From Calendula officinalis (lineage: Eukaryota; Streptophyta; Magnoliopsida; Asterales; Asteraceae): a stretch of DNA of 64,000 nucleotides. Position numbers and translations under genes: made by a program. This document shows, piece by piece, positions 25,323 to 40,084 of this stretch. The notes beneath the pieces were generated by a model, which worked only from the letters and a program-made list of their open reading frames with translations, ran no database searches and was not told the origin of the DNA. The DNA lies in the NCBI GenBank assembly GCA_963853835.1, contig OY970822.1, forward strand, positions 90,828,000 through 90,891,999, written 5' to 3'. Every line of letters begins with the position of its first letter. The first letter of the stretch is position 1.

Positions 25323-25833
25323 TTTTAGGAGAGAGATGGAAGAAAGATAAAGGTTTAGAAATAGAGGGTTCTTAGAGAAAGAATTGTGGGAGGATGCAGG
25401 AAAAATGAGGAAGAGAGGTGGGTATTTATAGGGGTTTTATGGGTCGGTTTGGGTAAAGTTCGAGTTTAAACCGGGTCAAAATTGGATAGTTACAAACCAA
25501 CTATACACACGTTGGTTATCGTGCAAAGGTGGTTGGATGTGACAGTGTGAGAAAGTGGAGCCGTTTCTGTCAGGGTAGTGGAGCCGTTTCTGTGTCAGAG
25601 GTCTTGTCCCTCATAAATGCCAAATATTTCCACTCGAGTGGAAATATTTACCACAGAGAACGTGTGGACAGGGTAGGAAGATGCCTTTTTGGGAGAACCA
25701 AACGTTTTGACTTATAAAACTTGATAAGTTATCATTTAAGAGATTTTATTCAGCTGACTGATAGATTCAAAAGATTTTAGTCAGCTGAATGTACTAAGTG
25801 ACAAGGTGAATCTTATCAGCTGCTGATAGTACT

Positions 25834-28800
25834 TCAGCAGTTGATTCTTAGCTCGTTGATCAAAAAGTTGAATCGTTTTTCATCTAAAGGTTAGTGAATA
25901 GATCAGCCAGCTGAATGTCAGTTGAAATGAAGTGGAGTTCCACGTCACCTTGTTCAATGTGATCTCTAATGAAATGATACCTTATGTCGATATGTTTGGT
26001 TCTGGAATGAAGAACTGGATTGTTGCTGATTGCAATAGCACTCGTGTTATCACAATAGATGGGAACTTTGCAGAAGTTCGTATCGAAATCAACAAGCTGA
26101 TTCTTCATCCAAAGGACTTGAGCACAGCAGCTTCCAGCAGCAACATATTCTGCTTCAGCTGTGGAGGTAGAAATAGTGCTTTGTTTCTTGCTTGTCCAGC
26201 TGACTAGCTTTCCATCAAGCAGCTGACATCCTCCAGTCGTGCTCTTTCTATCCATTTTGCAACCTGCAAAGTCTGAATCTGAATAACCAATTAGATCAAA
26301 CCCGGAGTCTTTGGCATACCAAAGACCTAGGTTTGGAGTACCCTTAAGGTACCTCAAGATTCTTTTTGCGGCTATTAAGTGAGATTCTCTAGGATCAGCT
26401 TGATACCTAGCACACATGCAAGTAGCAAACATAATGTCTGGTCTGCTGGCGGTGAGATAGAGTAATGATCCAATGATTCCTCTATAGAATGTGACATCAA
26501 CTGACTTACCAGTTATGTCAGCATCTAAATTGTTTGGAGGAGCCATTGGTGTTTTCATGGATGATGATGAATTCATATCAAATTTCGTTAATAGATCTTT
26601 GATATATTTTTCTTGATTTATAAAAATTCCATTTTTAGATTTCTTAACTTGTAAGCCAAGAAAATATGTCAATTCACCCATCATGCTCATCTCATACTTT
26701 GTAGACATAAGTTTAGAAAAACGTCTATAAAGTTTTTCATCAGTAGCACCAAAGATTATGTCGTCCACATAAATTTGAACAAGAATGATATCACCTTTGA
26801 TTTTGCGAATGAATAAGGTTTTATCAATCTTTCCCCTGGTGAAATCATTTGCTAGGAGGAACGTGGAGAGTGTATCATACCATGCACGAGGAGCTTGTTT
26901 CAATCCATACAACGCTTTATCCAGTTTAAACACATAGTCTAAATACTTAGGATTTTCAAACCCTGGTGGTTGTTTAACATACACTTCCTCTTGCAACTTT
27001 CCGTTTAAGAAGGCACTCTTCACGTCCATCTGAAAAACTGTGAAGTCTTTGTAAGCAGCATAGGCTAGAAATATTCTAATAGCCTCAAGCCTAGCCACTG
27101 GAGCAACTGTTTCATCGAAATCGATTCCTTCCTCTTGTCTGTATCCTTGTGCAACAAGTCTAGCCTTGTTGCGAATAACCACACCTTCTTCATCCATTTT
27201 ATTCCTAAATACCCATTTAGTACCAATTATGGTCTTTCCAGCTGGTGGAGGCACCAGCTGCCATACTTTGTTGACCTCGAATTGGTTAAGTTCTTCCTGC
27301 ATCGCCTGAATCCAGCTTGAGTCTTCTAAAGCAGCTTTAATATTTTTCGGTTCTTCAGTTGCTAGAAAGCAAGACCACAGGCACAGATTGCATGATGCTT
27401 TACTTCTAGTGACTACTCCCTGTTGTGGATCTCCAATGATTAACTCAATTGGATGTTCTGAGGTCCACTTAGATTGAGGAGCAGCAGTAGAAGAGGAAGA
27501 TTCAGCAGAATTAGATCCTTGTTGAGCGGCTGACTGCTCAGCAGGATGAATTACTTCATTTTGAACTGATCTTCTTGAAGTATGAAGAGGTGGCTTAGAA
27601 GTAGCCTTGGAAGATGCTCTAACTGTTGGAATCTCTTGTCGAACAGTTGCAATGTCCACAAGATATGTAGGAGCATCATGGAATGTCTCATCTGATTCAT
27701 TTACGTGAACATCAAAGAGATTTAAAGCATCGGAGAATGCTTCAGTTGTATCATCAGGAGATGATTCAGCTGATCTCTGAAAGACATCAGATGAGTCAGT
27801 AGAGGAGGGGTTCAAAGCCTTTGAGTGTTCTTCAAAAGTAACATTTATGGACTCTTCCAATGTTTGTCTTCTTTTGTTGAAAACTCTATATGCTTTGGAT
27901 AGAGTGGAGTATCCCAAGAAAATAGCTTCATCAGCTTTAGAGTCAAATTTACTCAGCTGATCTCTTGTGTTTAACACAAAACACACACAGCCAAACACGT
28001 GAAAGAAACCGACGAAAGGTTTCCTTTGACGAAAAATCTCATAAGAAGTCTTTTTGTGTCTCTTCACATAGAGAGACCTATTCTGAGTAAAACAAGCTGT
28101 GTTAACAGCCTCTGCCCAAAATTGCTTAGGCATGTTTGACTCAGCAAGCATTGTTCTTGCAGCTTCTATAAGGGTTCTGTTCCTTCTTTCAGCAACACCA
28201 TTCTGTTGAGGTGTTCTAGCAGCTGAGAAGTTTTGGGAGATCCCAACATCTGAACAGAAATCTTCCAAAGTCTTGTTTCTGAATTCAGTACCGTTATCTG
28301 ATCTCAGCATCTTGACTCTAGACCCATTTAGAAGTTCCATCCTTTTGATGAACTTGATAATTTCATCAGCTGCATCACTCTTGTGGCGTAAAAATATAAC
28401 CCAAGTATATCGTGAGTATTCGTCAACGATAACAAGTGTATACTTCTTTCCACCTAGACTTCAGTGCTCATGGGACCAAAGAGATCCATATGGAGCATGT
28501 GAAGGCAGCTGTCGATGGAAAAACATTGCTTTGATTTGAAGGAGCTTTTGTGATGTTTACCTTGTTCACATGCAGAACAAAGCTTATCCTTTTCATATTT
28601 GATTTGTGGCAGACCATTCACCAGCTGACCTCGCACCAGCTTCGATATATTTTTGAAGTTCATGTGAGATAGCCTTTTGTGCCACAGCCAATTCAGCTCT
28701 TCAGTAGATTGAGAGAATAGACAGACTTCTTGATTTTTAGGATTCATGTCAAGTGTATAGACATTCTTGGTTCTGGGAGCAACTAATACTACCTTTCCAT

Positions 28801-29134
28801 TCTTATCTGTCACCGTTCCTCTATATTCATTAAAGTTCACTGAGAACTTTGCATCACAAAGTTGACTTATGCTGATAAGATTGTGTTTCAGCCCATTTAC
28901 ATAACCAGCTCTTGTGATTTTTATGAACCCATTAGAAATGGTTCCATACCCTTCAGTTGAGCATCTACCATTATCACCAAAGACCACTGAGGGGCCATCA
29001 CAAACTTCAAACTCTTCCAGCAGGGATTTGTAACCAGTCATGTGGCTTGAGCAACCACTGTCTAGGTACCAGACATGTTTGCTTTCATCACCCTGCACAT
29101 AAGATAGAGAAGTTAGTTCTTTTTGGGAACCCAC
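25834..29134 (-). pseudogene. copia pol: protease, integrase, reverse transcriptase, RNase H (frameshifted)
   Basis: Protease carries the WYLDSGCSSHMTG active site. The integrase zinc region (LWHKRLSHMN then CSACEQGKHH) and catalytic core follow, then reverse transcriptase with WVFRNKMDEEG, FQMDVKSAFLNG and IYVDDIIFG, then RNase H with YSDSDFAGC and STAEAEYVA. One-base deletions interrupt the frame near 28425 (after protease and integrase N-terminus) and near 25887 (last 20 codons). Otherwise the long open piece 25884-28340 is intact. This is the replication polyprotein of the element and cannot be made as one product from this copy. Confidence 0.93.
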
Positions 29135-31544
29135 ACTTCGGTGGGTCCTTGTGACTTCCCACTGGGACTCACAGACGATGGCTTTTCAGTAGGCTCACAT
29201 ACTGAAGTTGGGGAAGGTCTCAAGCATGTGCTGTCACACTCGCTTGCCATGTGCCCACGATCTCCACACTTATAGCATTTTCTGTTTCTTTGCAGTGGAG
29301 TAGAGGGCGAGGCAGTAGGATTGGGAACTGGACCCAAAATACCTTTCATTTTCTGATTATCAGAGATAGTCAGAGTTTGAACGAGTGATGTCAGCTTGCT
29401 GACCTTTCCTTTCAATCGTCTGACAGACACGACTGAAGAAGGACTTGGAGTGTTCTTAGACACACTCTTACCTTTGTTCTTTGCAGCTCGAGTACGAACT
29501 CCAGCTGGCTCACCCTTGGAGGGTGTAAGAATAGTTTTCTTTCCTGCTGTTCTTCTAGTCTTCTGCTGAGATTTAGCAGAAGATGCAGCAGGTGTTGAAC
29601 CCGATACAGATTTTCTATGTTCAACAATAACTACAGTAGGTGTCCTAAGTACCATGGCAGAAGAGTCAGTAGATGACTCTTCACCGGTAGGCACAGAAGG
29701 ATCTTCTGAGGACATCTCAGTAGCATAGGTTTTGGTAGACCTAACAAAGGAACCAAAAACCAACTCTTCAGCTGGCACAGAAGCATCAGCTGACGAGTAG
29801 TACAGATCATCTGTACTGCTGTCAGGTACAGCGGCTGCAGCAAGGAAATCTCCTCCTAGTACAGCTTGTACTTGACTTGGGATTTGTGAGTTAACACATT
29901 CACTCACACGTTTGGATGAACGAGACCATGATTCACAAATCTTTTTAATTGCTTCAAGTTCTTTAACTTTTTCAGTTAGATCATGTTGAAGAACTGAGTT
30001 AATAAATTTCGTTTCAGAAAGTTCTTCTTTTAAAGTTTTGTGGTCAATTAAACGTTCTTTTAAGAATGCATTTTCACGTAGAATAGCATTATGTTTATCC
30101 AAACATTCACCTTTCAGCTGATCAATGAAGTGCAAGTCACAAATAATAGAGTCAACAATTTCTTTAACTTAGTAGCCTCAGCGGAGATTAGAGAGGTTAC
30201 CTTTTTGTGAACAATGTTGACCCATTTATAGGTACTAGCATCATCAGCTGTAATGCATTCATCGTCATCAGCACGAGCCATCAAACACATTGTGGCCATT
30301 TGTTCATCGTCGTCAGATGAGCTGTCACCAGAGTCAGCCCAATCATGAGTCTCAGCTACTAGACCCTTGTCAGCAGACTTGCTTTCAAGTGCCTTCTTCT
30401 CTTCTAGAATCTTTTTGGTGAAGGCTTGTAGCTTTTTGTATTTTTCTTCAATGGACTCACCAGTTGAAGATGATGAACTAGCTTTCTTCTGCTTGCAGTT
30501 GTTAGCATAGTGTCCCTTCTTGTTGCAGTTGTAGCAAGTTATCTCAGAGATGTCAGGTGTACTTCCAGAGGGTCTGGAAGAAACAGCTGAAGAGATAGAT
30601 CTGCAACTCGAGCCTCTAGCTGAGGAGCCAGACTTGTTTTTGAAGAATTTTCTATTTTTAACAAGTAGGGCCAACTCAGATATAAGGGCATCATTGTCTT
30701 CATCTTCATCGACTTCTTCAATGCTGACTTCTGGCATGTTGAACAAAACAACAGCTGAAGTGTTGTCAGCCTCATCATCTGATGGAGGATATTCGATTCT
30801 GCTAGGCTTGTTTAAGGAGACAAGAGCAGTCGAAGATCCAGTAGAACTCACTTTAGAGTCCTTTGGAGGTTGAAATTTGTTGAGTACGGTTCTCTCATGG
30901 CTTAAGAACATGCCATAGAGAGATGAAAGAGTGTAATCTTTCAGAGTAGGAGATGTACTCATGCAAGTTATGATGGTAGCCCATTTAGAGGGTAAGGTTG
31001 CCATAAACTTACACATTTTGGACATATCGTCCTTATCAACCCCATGAGACTTCAGCTCGTTTAACAGAATGTTATAACGATTGAAAGTTTGAGCTATAGT
31101 CTCACTTGGCTTGGCTTTAAACAGTTCATAATCATGTATGAGCATGTTTTTTGTTATGTTCACGCACAACAGATGTGCCTTCATAAACTTCAGCCAGTCT
31201 TTCCCACATCTCTTTAACTGAGTCACAAAACTGAATATTGTGATACAGTTCATCACCAACTGCTTGAAAAAGCATATCTCTACCCTTGTTCTCAAGATGA
31301 ACAAGACGTTTTTCAGCGTCTGTCCACTGAACCTCAGACTTCACAACATAGTGTTCTGGTGTTTCAGAAGAACCAGGAATGAGGGTTTTGGGAACATATT
31401 TTCCTATAGTGATATTATCTTGAAGTTTTGGGTGGTAGGTAACCATTTGGGACAACATACGGTTTTCCACATGGGATAGTTGGTTTGGGTGAGTTTGGGA
31501 GGTTTTCCAAATGATGGAAGATCTGATGATGTAGGTTCAGCCAT
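29113..31544 (-). pseudogene. copia gag with two CCHC knuckles (frameshifted)
   Basis: A start codon at 31542-31544 lies about 40 bp after the primer site. The capsid region of UBN2/gag type (KPSETIAQTFNRYNILLNEL) is followed by CYNCNKKGHYANNC, a Ser-rich spacer with a coiled-coil-like part, and a second knuckle CYKCGDRGHMASEC near the end. Net deletions within A runs break the frame near 31457, 31163, 30158 and 29123. Gag is about 800 codons overall, long for copia and typical of the Sirevirus type. Confidence 0.9.
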
Positions 31545-31584
31545 AACAGATGATCAAAATTGATGGAAAACAATTTTGACACCC

Positions 31585-31596
31585 GCTCTGATACCA
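31585..31596 (-). other. Primer binding site, initiator Met tRNA type
   Basis: On the minus strand TGGTATCAGAGC lies two bases inside the 5' LTR. It is complementary to the 3' end of plant initiator methionine tRNA, the standard primer of copia elements. Confidence 0.93.
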
Positions 31597-31598
31597 GT

Positions 31599-32577
31599 TG
31601 TTGGATCCCAACAACACAACCGTGTTGCGTTATGGCCGAGTGACAAAGATATGATAAGTAAATAACAACAAGGTTTCAATCATTAAGAGTTTTATTAAAA
31701 ACAGCTTAATACAATACAGAGTTTGCGGAAATAGATAGTACACACTACCTAAAACTCTATACTTGAGTTGACACTTTAGACCGCTCAAACTAGAAGAGAT
31801 AAATACTGAGAGTTACATCAGCTGATACTAATAGCTGATATTAATGCCTTAGTAATAACTATGGAGGAGTTAATACTTAGACAATAACTAACTCTCAGAG
31901 AATGTTCTTGTGCTTATGATTTCTATGATGCTCTCAAGGCTAAAGGTGTTGTTGTAAATGCAAGCATTTACGTCTGCATTTATAGCCAAAGATCCATGTT
32001 CCTTAGTCCACAAGTTTGACGACGTGTAAACATATTATTCGTCGATGTAGACTTGCCATGGATCATTAAATGCGATTGCACAAGTTATCATCTCGAGTGT
32101 ACTTTATGTCCACTTCTTCTGGTACCTTTTCTGACGCACAGTGAAAGGTGTACTACACAAGTACAGAAGTTGTTGACTTTCTCTTACATGCTTGAGGGAC
32201 AAACTATGAAGTTGTACTGACATTATCTTCTATTCCAAAATAGAAGATCTTCATCGTTTTCTTCTTATTTGAGCGGGAAAGGGAAATGTTCAAGGTGTCA
32301 ATGAACATTTCCTTTAAGTCTTCATCTACAGCAGGTACTATCAGCTGATTCCACAATCAGCTGAATAGTCTTCTTCTTGTCTTTGTCCTTTGGCCATAGA
32401 CTTCGAATGAACTCTCGTTAATAGCTGCTGATTTGACTTGTATCCTAAACCTAAGTACGTACTCAGCTGAAGGTTTATTGTATATACTTGTTTCAGCTGA
32501 GATACATACTTCAGCTGTTGTTTATTCTTCTTGGCTGTCGAGGATCAAATCTTATTTACTTAGTCTTGGGACTAACA
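31599..32577 (-). repeat. 5' LTR of the copia element
   Basis: 979 bp, with the same ends as the other LTR. GTCTC follows at 32578-32582. In the element's orientation it holds the promoter and leader. I did not assign a TATA box. Confidence 0.95.
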
Positions 32578-33504
32578 GTCTCAATAATTTATCAAAATGT
32601 GGTAGCTTGCCGGGGGTTTGGAGGAACATAATAAAGTGTCAAAAGGATTTTAATTCTCTCAATCTTCCCGTGATTTCATGGATTCAGTGGAAAACGCCTC
32701 AAATTGGTGTCGAAGGCTCTTGGTCATGGGCGCTTGACCCAACCGGTTTCTCTGTTTCTTCGCTAAGATATGCTTTTGATGATGGCTCGCTGTCATCAAC
32801 CCTTAGCAGAAGTTTTGTTGGTGTAATTGGGCCCCAACCAAGGTCAACATTCTTGCTTGGCGTTTGCTCCATGAGCGTCTTCCAACAAAATTAAATTTAC
32901 AGAAAAGGAATATCACTTGCTTATCTCTTTCTTGCCCTTTGTGTGATGCCGTTGATGAAGATGAAAATCATCTTTTCGTCAACTGTTCGGTTTCCAGAAA
33001 AATCCTAGGTGATTTATGTTCTTGGTGGAATATTGACATATCGGGATTCAATTCAGTGGTTGACATTTTTGCTTGGTTGTCTACTTCAAGCATGGGGAAA
33101 GTGCAAAATAAAGCCATTTCCGGGGTTTTCTTTTCTTACTTTTGGATCATTTGGAATCTCAGGAACAATAAACTCTTCCCTGATTCTAAAAAGGACAGAT
33201 TAAATGGCATAAACGGGCAGGTGCAGGCGTTATCTTTCTTCTGGTTCAAGGCCAGAACTCGCAAGAGAGGAGCTTCTCCCAATTGGTCGAATTGGTGTAT
33301 TGCGCCTTATGATTGTTTTTAAATTTGTTTCTCCTTTGTTTTGTTTCTTTTTTCTGTTTTGTGCCTTGTTTGTCTAGCTTCTTGCTAGAGTTTTAATGAA
33401 ATCGTTGTCGTTCAAAAAAAAAAACTAGACAATGTGAAATTATTAAAAATTAAAATATGAGTTGAGTTTTTTTTTTTTTTACTCATTTATGCAAATATAT
33501 TTAA

Positions 33505-33652
33505 GAGTAAATTATCGAAATTGTCCATATGATTTTCCCGATTCTATATTTTTGCCCCTTTAATTGTATAGGAACAAAAATTCTGGAAAAAAAATATAGG
33601 GACAAAAATGCAGAATCAGTAAAACCACATGGTCAATTTCGGTAATTTACTC
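33505..33652. mobile_element. Short MITE of the GAGTAAATTACA group
   Basis: Ends GAGTAAATTATCGAAATTG and CAATTTCGGTAATTTACTC are inverted repeats. The inside (TTTTGCCCC ... GGGACAAAAATG) is also palindromic, giving a 148-bp near-perfect foldback. Confidence 0.75.
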
Positions 33653-33654
33653 TA

Positions 33655-34456
33655 CACTTCCTCCGTTTCAAAATAAGTGCTACACCCTAAGTGCACGAGT
33701 TTTTAGGCAAAATAAGGTAATGAAATTAATTTGGATAGTTAGATACTGTTTATCAAAGTACTTCTCCGATTGCTCAAGATATCTCTTTTCAACCGAGGAA
33801 CAAAACAAGATCATTTCGCTCCATTGTTAGTCAAATAGTGAAGGATATTCGATTAGTAATGAAAAAGGGGTTGGAGGGGATCCGTATATGTTGTTCAGGT
33901 CGATCATAAGGTGCAGAAATAGCTAGAACTGATTGTCCCACATATTTTGATCAAAATGGATATAAGACCGCTGCCAACGGCTTACGCCGGTTGGCAGCCA
34001 CTTTTTAAAAACAAACCGCCACCATTGGCATGGGTTGCGCCGGTCTTCCGCCAGTGGAGTTGCAGCCGGTTTGGAGACGGGGAGAAGAGGTTGCGCCGGT
34101 TGATTTTGGTGGGTCCAAAGGGGTATTTTGTGTGTAAGTGTTTTGTAATGGTGGGTCCCAAAAAAATAAAGGGAAGTGGTATTGTTGGCATGGGTATGTC
34201 AGTTTAATGTCGGTTGGAGAGTGAGCTGACGTGGCGCTGATTTGGCAACAACTGACGGTATCAGTTTGCCAAACCATTGGCACCGGTCTAATGTTGTTTA
34301 AAACTAAAAGTAAGGGTAAATGTGTCATTTCATATTATTAAATGAGGTAGTTAGTGAGTGTGAGTCTCACTACTTTTTGTCAATTAAGGCAAATTTTCAA
34401 AGTGCATCACTTGTTTTGCAACACCCCAAAATAGAAAGTGTATGAAACGAAGGAAG
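33655..34456. mobile_element. Long Stowaway-like element
   Basis: The left end CTTCCTCCGTTTCAAAATAAG and the right end inverse (CTTTC..GAAACGAAGGAAG) with flanking TA resemble Stowaway ends. At about 800 bp it is long because a second element is nested inside and because of other non-coding filler. No transposase is visible. Confidence 0.6.
33966..34288. mobile_element. Harbinger-like MITE nested in the Stowaway-like element
   Basis: Inverted ends GACCGCTGCCAACGG and CCATTGGCACCGGTC are flanked by TAA on both sides, the 3-bp target typical of PIF/Harbinger. It is 323 bp, GC-richer than its surroundings, and non-coding. Confidence 0.65.
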
Positions 34457-34483
34457 TATTTAATAAATGAGATGTCTTTAAGG

Positions 34484-34525
34484 GGTAGTTGTATGCATAA
34501 ATCATTTGTACTTTTATTAGCGGGG
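34484..34525 (+). repeat. Dispersed repeat shared with 41819-41860
   Basis: About 42 bp (GCATAAATCATTTGTACTTT core) occur here and again about 7.3 kb away with a few differences. Nature unknown; possibly the terminus of an unrecognised element. Confidence 0.55.
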
Positions 34526-34934
34526 AGTGATAAAGCAAATGATGTCTAACTCAACTGTATTGATGCATGAGTTTTACCCTTATATAAGGCGTGAGGTCAG
34601 AAATTCGAATATTGCAAACACCTCTTTGTGGTGCATCAAAAGAGGGATTTTCTCTGAAAATCTCAATGAGAGCTGAGTTTACCTTGTAAAGAAACTCAAT
34701 TTTGAAATATTCACTAAAATATTACGAGTAGACTTTTGTTATTATCATTTTTCCTTTTCAAAATTACCTCTCGGTAAGAAAAACCCAATATTGAGTGTAT
34801 CCAAAATATTCTCAAAAGGGACGTTCAAAAGCTACAAGCCTTCCTTCAAGTGCGAGGCGGCAACGAGGGTTAGGGTTTCTTCGCTCAACCCTTTCATATT
34901 TCAACTGCTGCACACTTTGCATTCACCTTCTAAC

Positions 34935-37787
<2,853 letters not shown>

Positions 37788-38836
37788 TAAAACCGTTGAC
37801 TTTGAAAGATGATCAATATTGAAGACAGATTGCTCTGTTGTTATTGGTGCATCTTCGGTGACATTTGTTTTTTTTTTTAATTGTTTTAGCTTTATTTGTT
37901 ATACTATTTATCTTTTTTTTCTTTTTGGGGAAGATTTCAAGTGTTTAGAACTTCAGATGACCTCCCTTTTGTTTTGATATATATTTAAATTTAAATTCCT
38001 TTCTATTGTTGTGTTAGATTCAGCAGATTTTCTTTTTGTCACATGTGTAAATTTGTGAGTATGAAACAGTTAGAAAAGTTGAAACCTATGACAGATCAAG
38101 ATCAAATTAATTTATATTCACTCATTTCAGAACAAGAAGTGCCATTACCGTTTTTTGGGCCGAGTTGAAATTTTATTTCTATATGGTGTTTAACAAAGAG
38201 GTTTGTTGAACTAGGGACTTTCTTAATGGAACTTGAAAAAGGATAATGTTGAGAAATGGATTATCTTACACAACATCAACCAACAACATTGGATTAATGG
38301 GATATCATATGTTGACATTTTGGAGTTGACAAACTAGGAGTATAAACTCCTCTACAACAAGTCATTTACATACCCACATTTGGTAGAAATTGTGTGTGGT
38401 CACCTAAAGTGGATGTAAGTTGCTCCGTTTGGACATTGACACAAAAGATGAATGTTACCCAACTTTTGAAGAACCTGCTCGCCCGTTTGATAAAAAGAAA
38501 GGGGCTAGAATGAGCGAGTCTAGTTTTACAAAATAAACTTCCTCATCGTAAAGCTTCAAAAGAAATAAGGAAGACTAACTTGACAATCTAGAATGAACGC
38601 TCAACGTTTTAACTTTTAACGGAGAGGTAGCTACAAAAGTAGAGATTTTAAGGCAAATGACAAACAACAAAATAAATCGTAGCGTTTAATGTAGTAACTA
38701 TTATGTAATGTTTAATTTTTATGTAATCTTAATGCTTAATCTTTATTTGTGTTATCATTAAAAGAAGAAAAATAATGTTTGTGCTGAGTGGTTTACAACA
38801 TAGTTTTAGTTACGGTAAATGATAGTAAGTAGAAAT
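37788..38836. other. 3' region of the CCHC gene and intergenic DNA
   Basis: The first 250 bp after the stop is T-rich and probably 3' UTR. The rest is AT-rich with no open frame or repeat that I recognise. Confidence 0.6.
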
Positions 38837-38959
38837 CTACATTTTTTTTAACGACAAATCCTAACCTACACCTAATTTCCATCTATGTTCAGGACAAGAT
38901 TTGAACTCCCAACTTCAAGGTTGTGAGGCAAACACCATACTGCTAGGCCAAAGGCCCTT
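38837..38959 (-). mobile_element. tRNA-derived SINE with target duplication
   Basis: On the minus strand the body starts GGGCCTTTGGCCTAGCAG and contains a B-box-like GAGTTCAAATCTTG. It ends in a run of eight A. GATAGTAAGTAGAAAT flanks it on both sides (38821-38836 and 38961-38976), a 16-bp target duplication. Box A lies in GGCCTAGCAGTATGG. At 123 bp it is small even for a plant SINE. Confidence 0.83.
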
Positions 38960-39524
38960 TGATAGTAAGTAGAAATATAATATGACGCTAATTTGATAAT
39001 CAATAATGTAGTGATGAGTGGTACACACCACATACTCTAGAGTCCTAAAGGTGATTTTTGTTTAGATACATATTAATATATATACGTAATTTATAATGGA
39101 AGAAGAAAAAAAGTTTATTATTTATTCGACAGTTAATATTTCGTAAATCCCATACGGTATAATAGAATGACTTATTTTATAGTCACATCATGATCCATTT
39201 GACTAAACACGCTCTAAATTTGTTTGAACCACTCTTAAATTATCTCATTCTTTTCATATCAAAACTTGTATGAAGTTAGTAATACCAAATTCTAATATCA
39301 CTAACCTACAAACATAAATTTGACTTGTTTTATAGGCAACACCATTACCTATTTGACCAAACACACATTTATCCCTTTGAATCTATTAACCAATTTGAGA
39401 AAATAACGACATGAAATAGAAGTTTTGTCTCAAGTGGTAAGAAGTAAACCAAATGGAGGAAGTTAGGTTATAACTTGAAGGTTTCGGGGGAATATAACAC
39501 TTCAATTAAATGGCAGAGGAACAT

Positions 39525-40084
39525 AAGAGGTGTCAAATCGGGTTGTCGGGTCATGTTTGGCAGGTTTGAAGTCAAAAATCTAACTCGAAACCAGATCTTA
39601 CAAGGAATAGAGTTGGCCAGGTTCGGATTGGTCGGGTTTCGGTTTCTCGGGTGACCTGAACGGGTTGGTCGGGTTAATAGTTCAAGCTATAAAAGCAGTG
39701 ACAAGTTTTAAAGATATAACCAGTTTTTTAAATATACCCACACAGTACGTTAGAATTTATATTAAAACCCATAATACTTATGTTATCCAATGCTTAGAAC
39801 AAAATTATATAACCAACTAATAAACATTACTATATACTTCTATCACCATCTAACTTGCAGTTAATAGTTTACATTTTAAGGAAAAGAACCTTAAACATCA
39901 ATAGGGTTTAATCAGATCAATTCTAAACCCGGCAAATGTAAGTAGTCCTAGCCCGATACCCAATCTGTTGCTAACGCCAGGTTTGTAGGGCCGGGTTAAA
40001 CAAACCCGATAACAACATAAGACCCAAATATACCTGAGTAGCGTAAACGGGTTCGTGTCGAATTAACCCTTTTTAACACCCCTA
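39525..40084. mobile_element. hAT-like MITE with CGGGT-type filler
   Basis: Left end AAGAGGTGTCAAA and right end TTTAACACCCCTA are inverted repeats of the TAGGGGTGTYAAA type. Clusters of CGGGTTG and GGTTCGG lie near both ends, with an AT-rich middle. No clear target duplication remains, so this is probably an older insertion. Confidence 0.6.

Larger units (their letters stand above)
20128..32577 (-). mobile_element. Ty1/copia LTR retrotransposon with extra 3' ORF, 12.45 kb
   Basis: The two LTRs are both 979 bp, start TGTTGG and end ACTAACA, with the target duplication GTCTC at 20123-20127 and 32578-32582. Order on the minus strand is LTR, tRNA-iMet primer site, gag with two CCHC knuckles, protease, integrase, reverse transcriptase, RNase H, a long extra ORF, polypurine tract, LTR. 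Integrase before reverse transcriptase places it in copia. The long gag and the extra ORF suggest the Sirevirus group (inference). About ten LTR-to-LTR mismatches (about 1 percent) were counted by eye, so insertion was recent. It sits inside a LINE. Confidence 0.95.
19948..33423 (+). mobile_element. 5'-truncated LINE, split by a Ty1/copia element
   Basis: The LINE sequence is 19948-20127 plus 32583-33423, about 1.02 kb once the inserted element is removed. The first part encodes the end of a reverse transcriptase ORF (SWINWESVCSEKMKGGLGVG, LALLARWWWRF). The second encodes the zf-RVT region with CPLCDAVDEDENHLFVNC and a C-terminal tail ending near 33322. One frameshift lies near 32840. A short poly-A run ends the element at 33423. 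The flanking direct repeat ACTAGACAATGTGAAA (19932-19947 and 33424-33439) is its target duplication. It is dead: 5'-truncated, frameshifted and interrupted. Confidence 0.88.
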
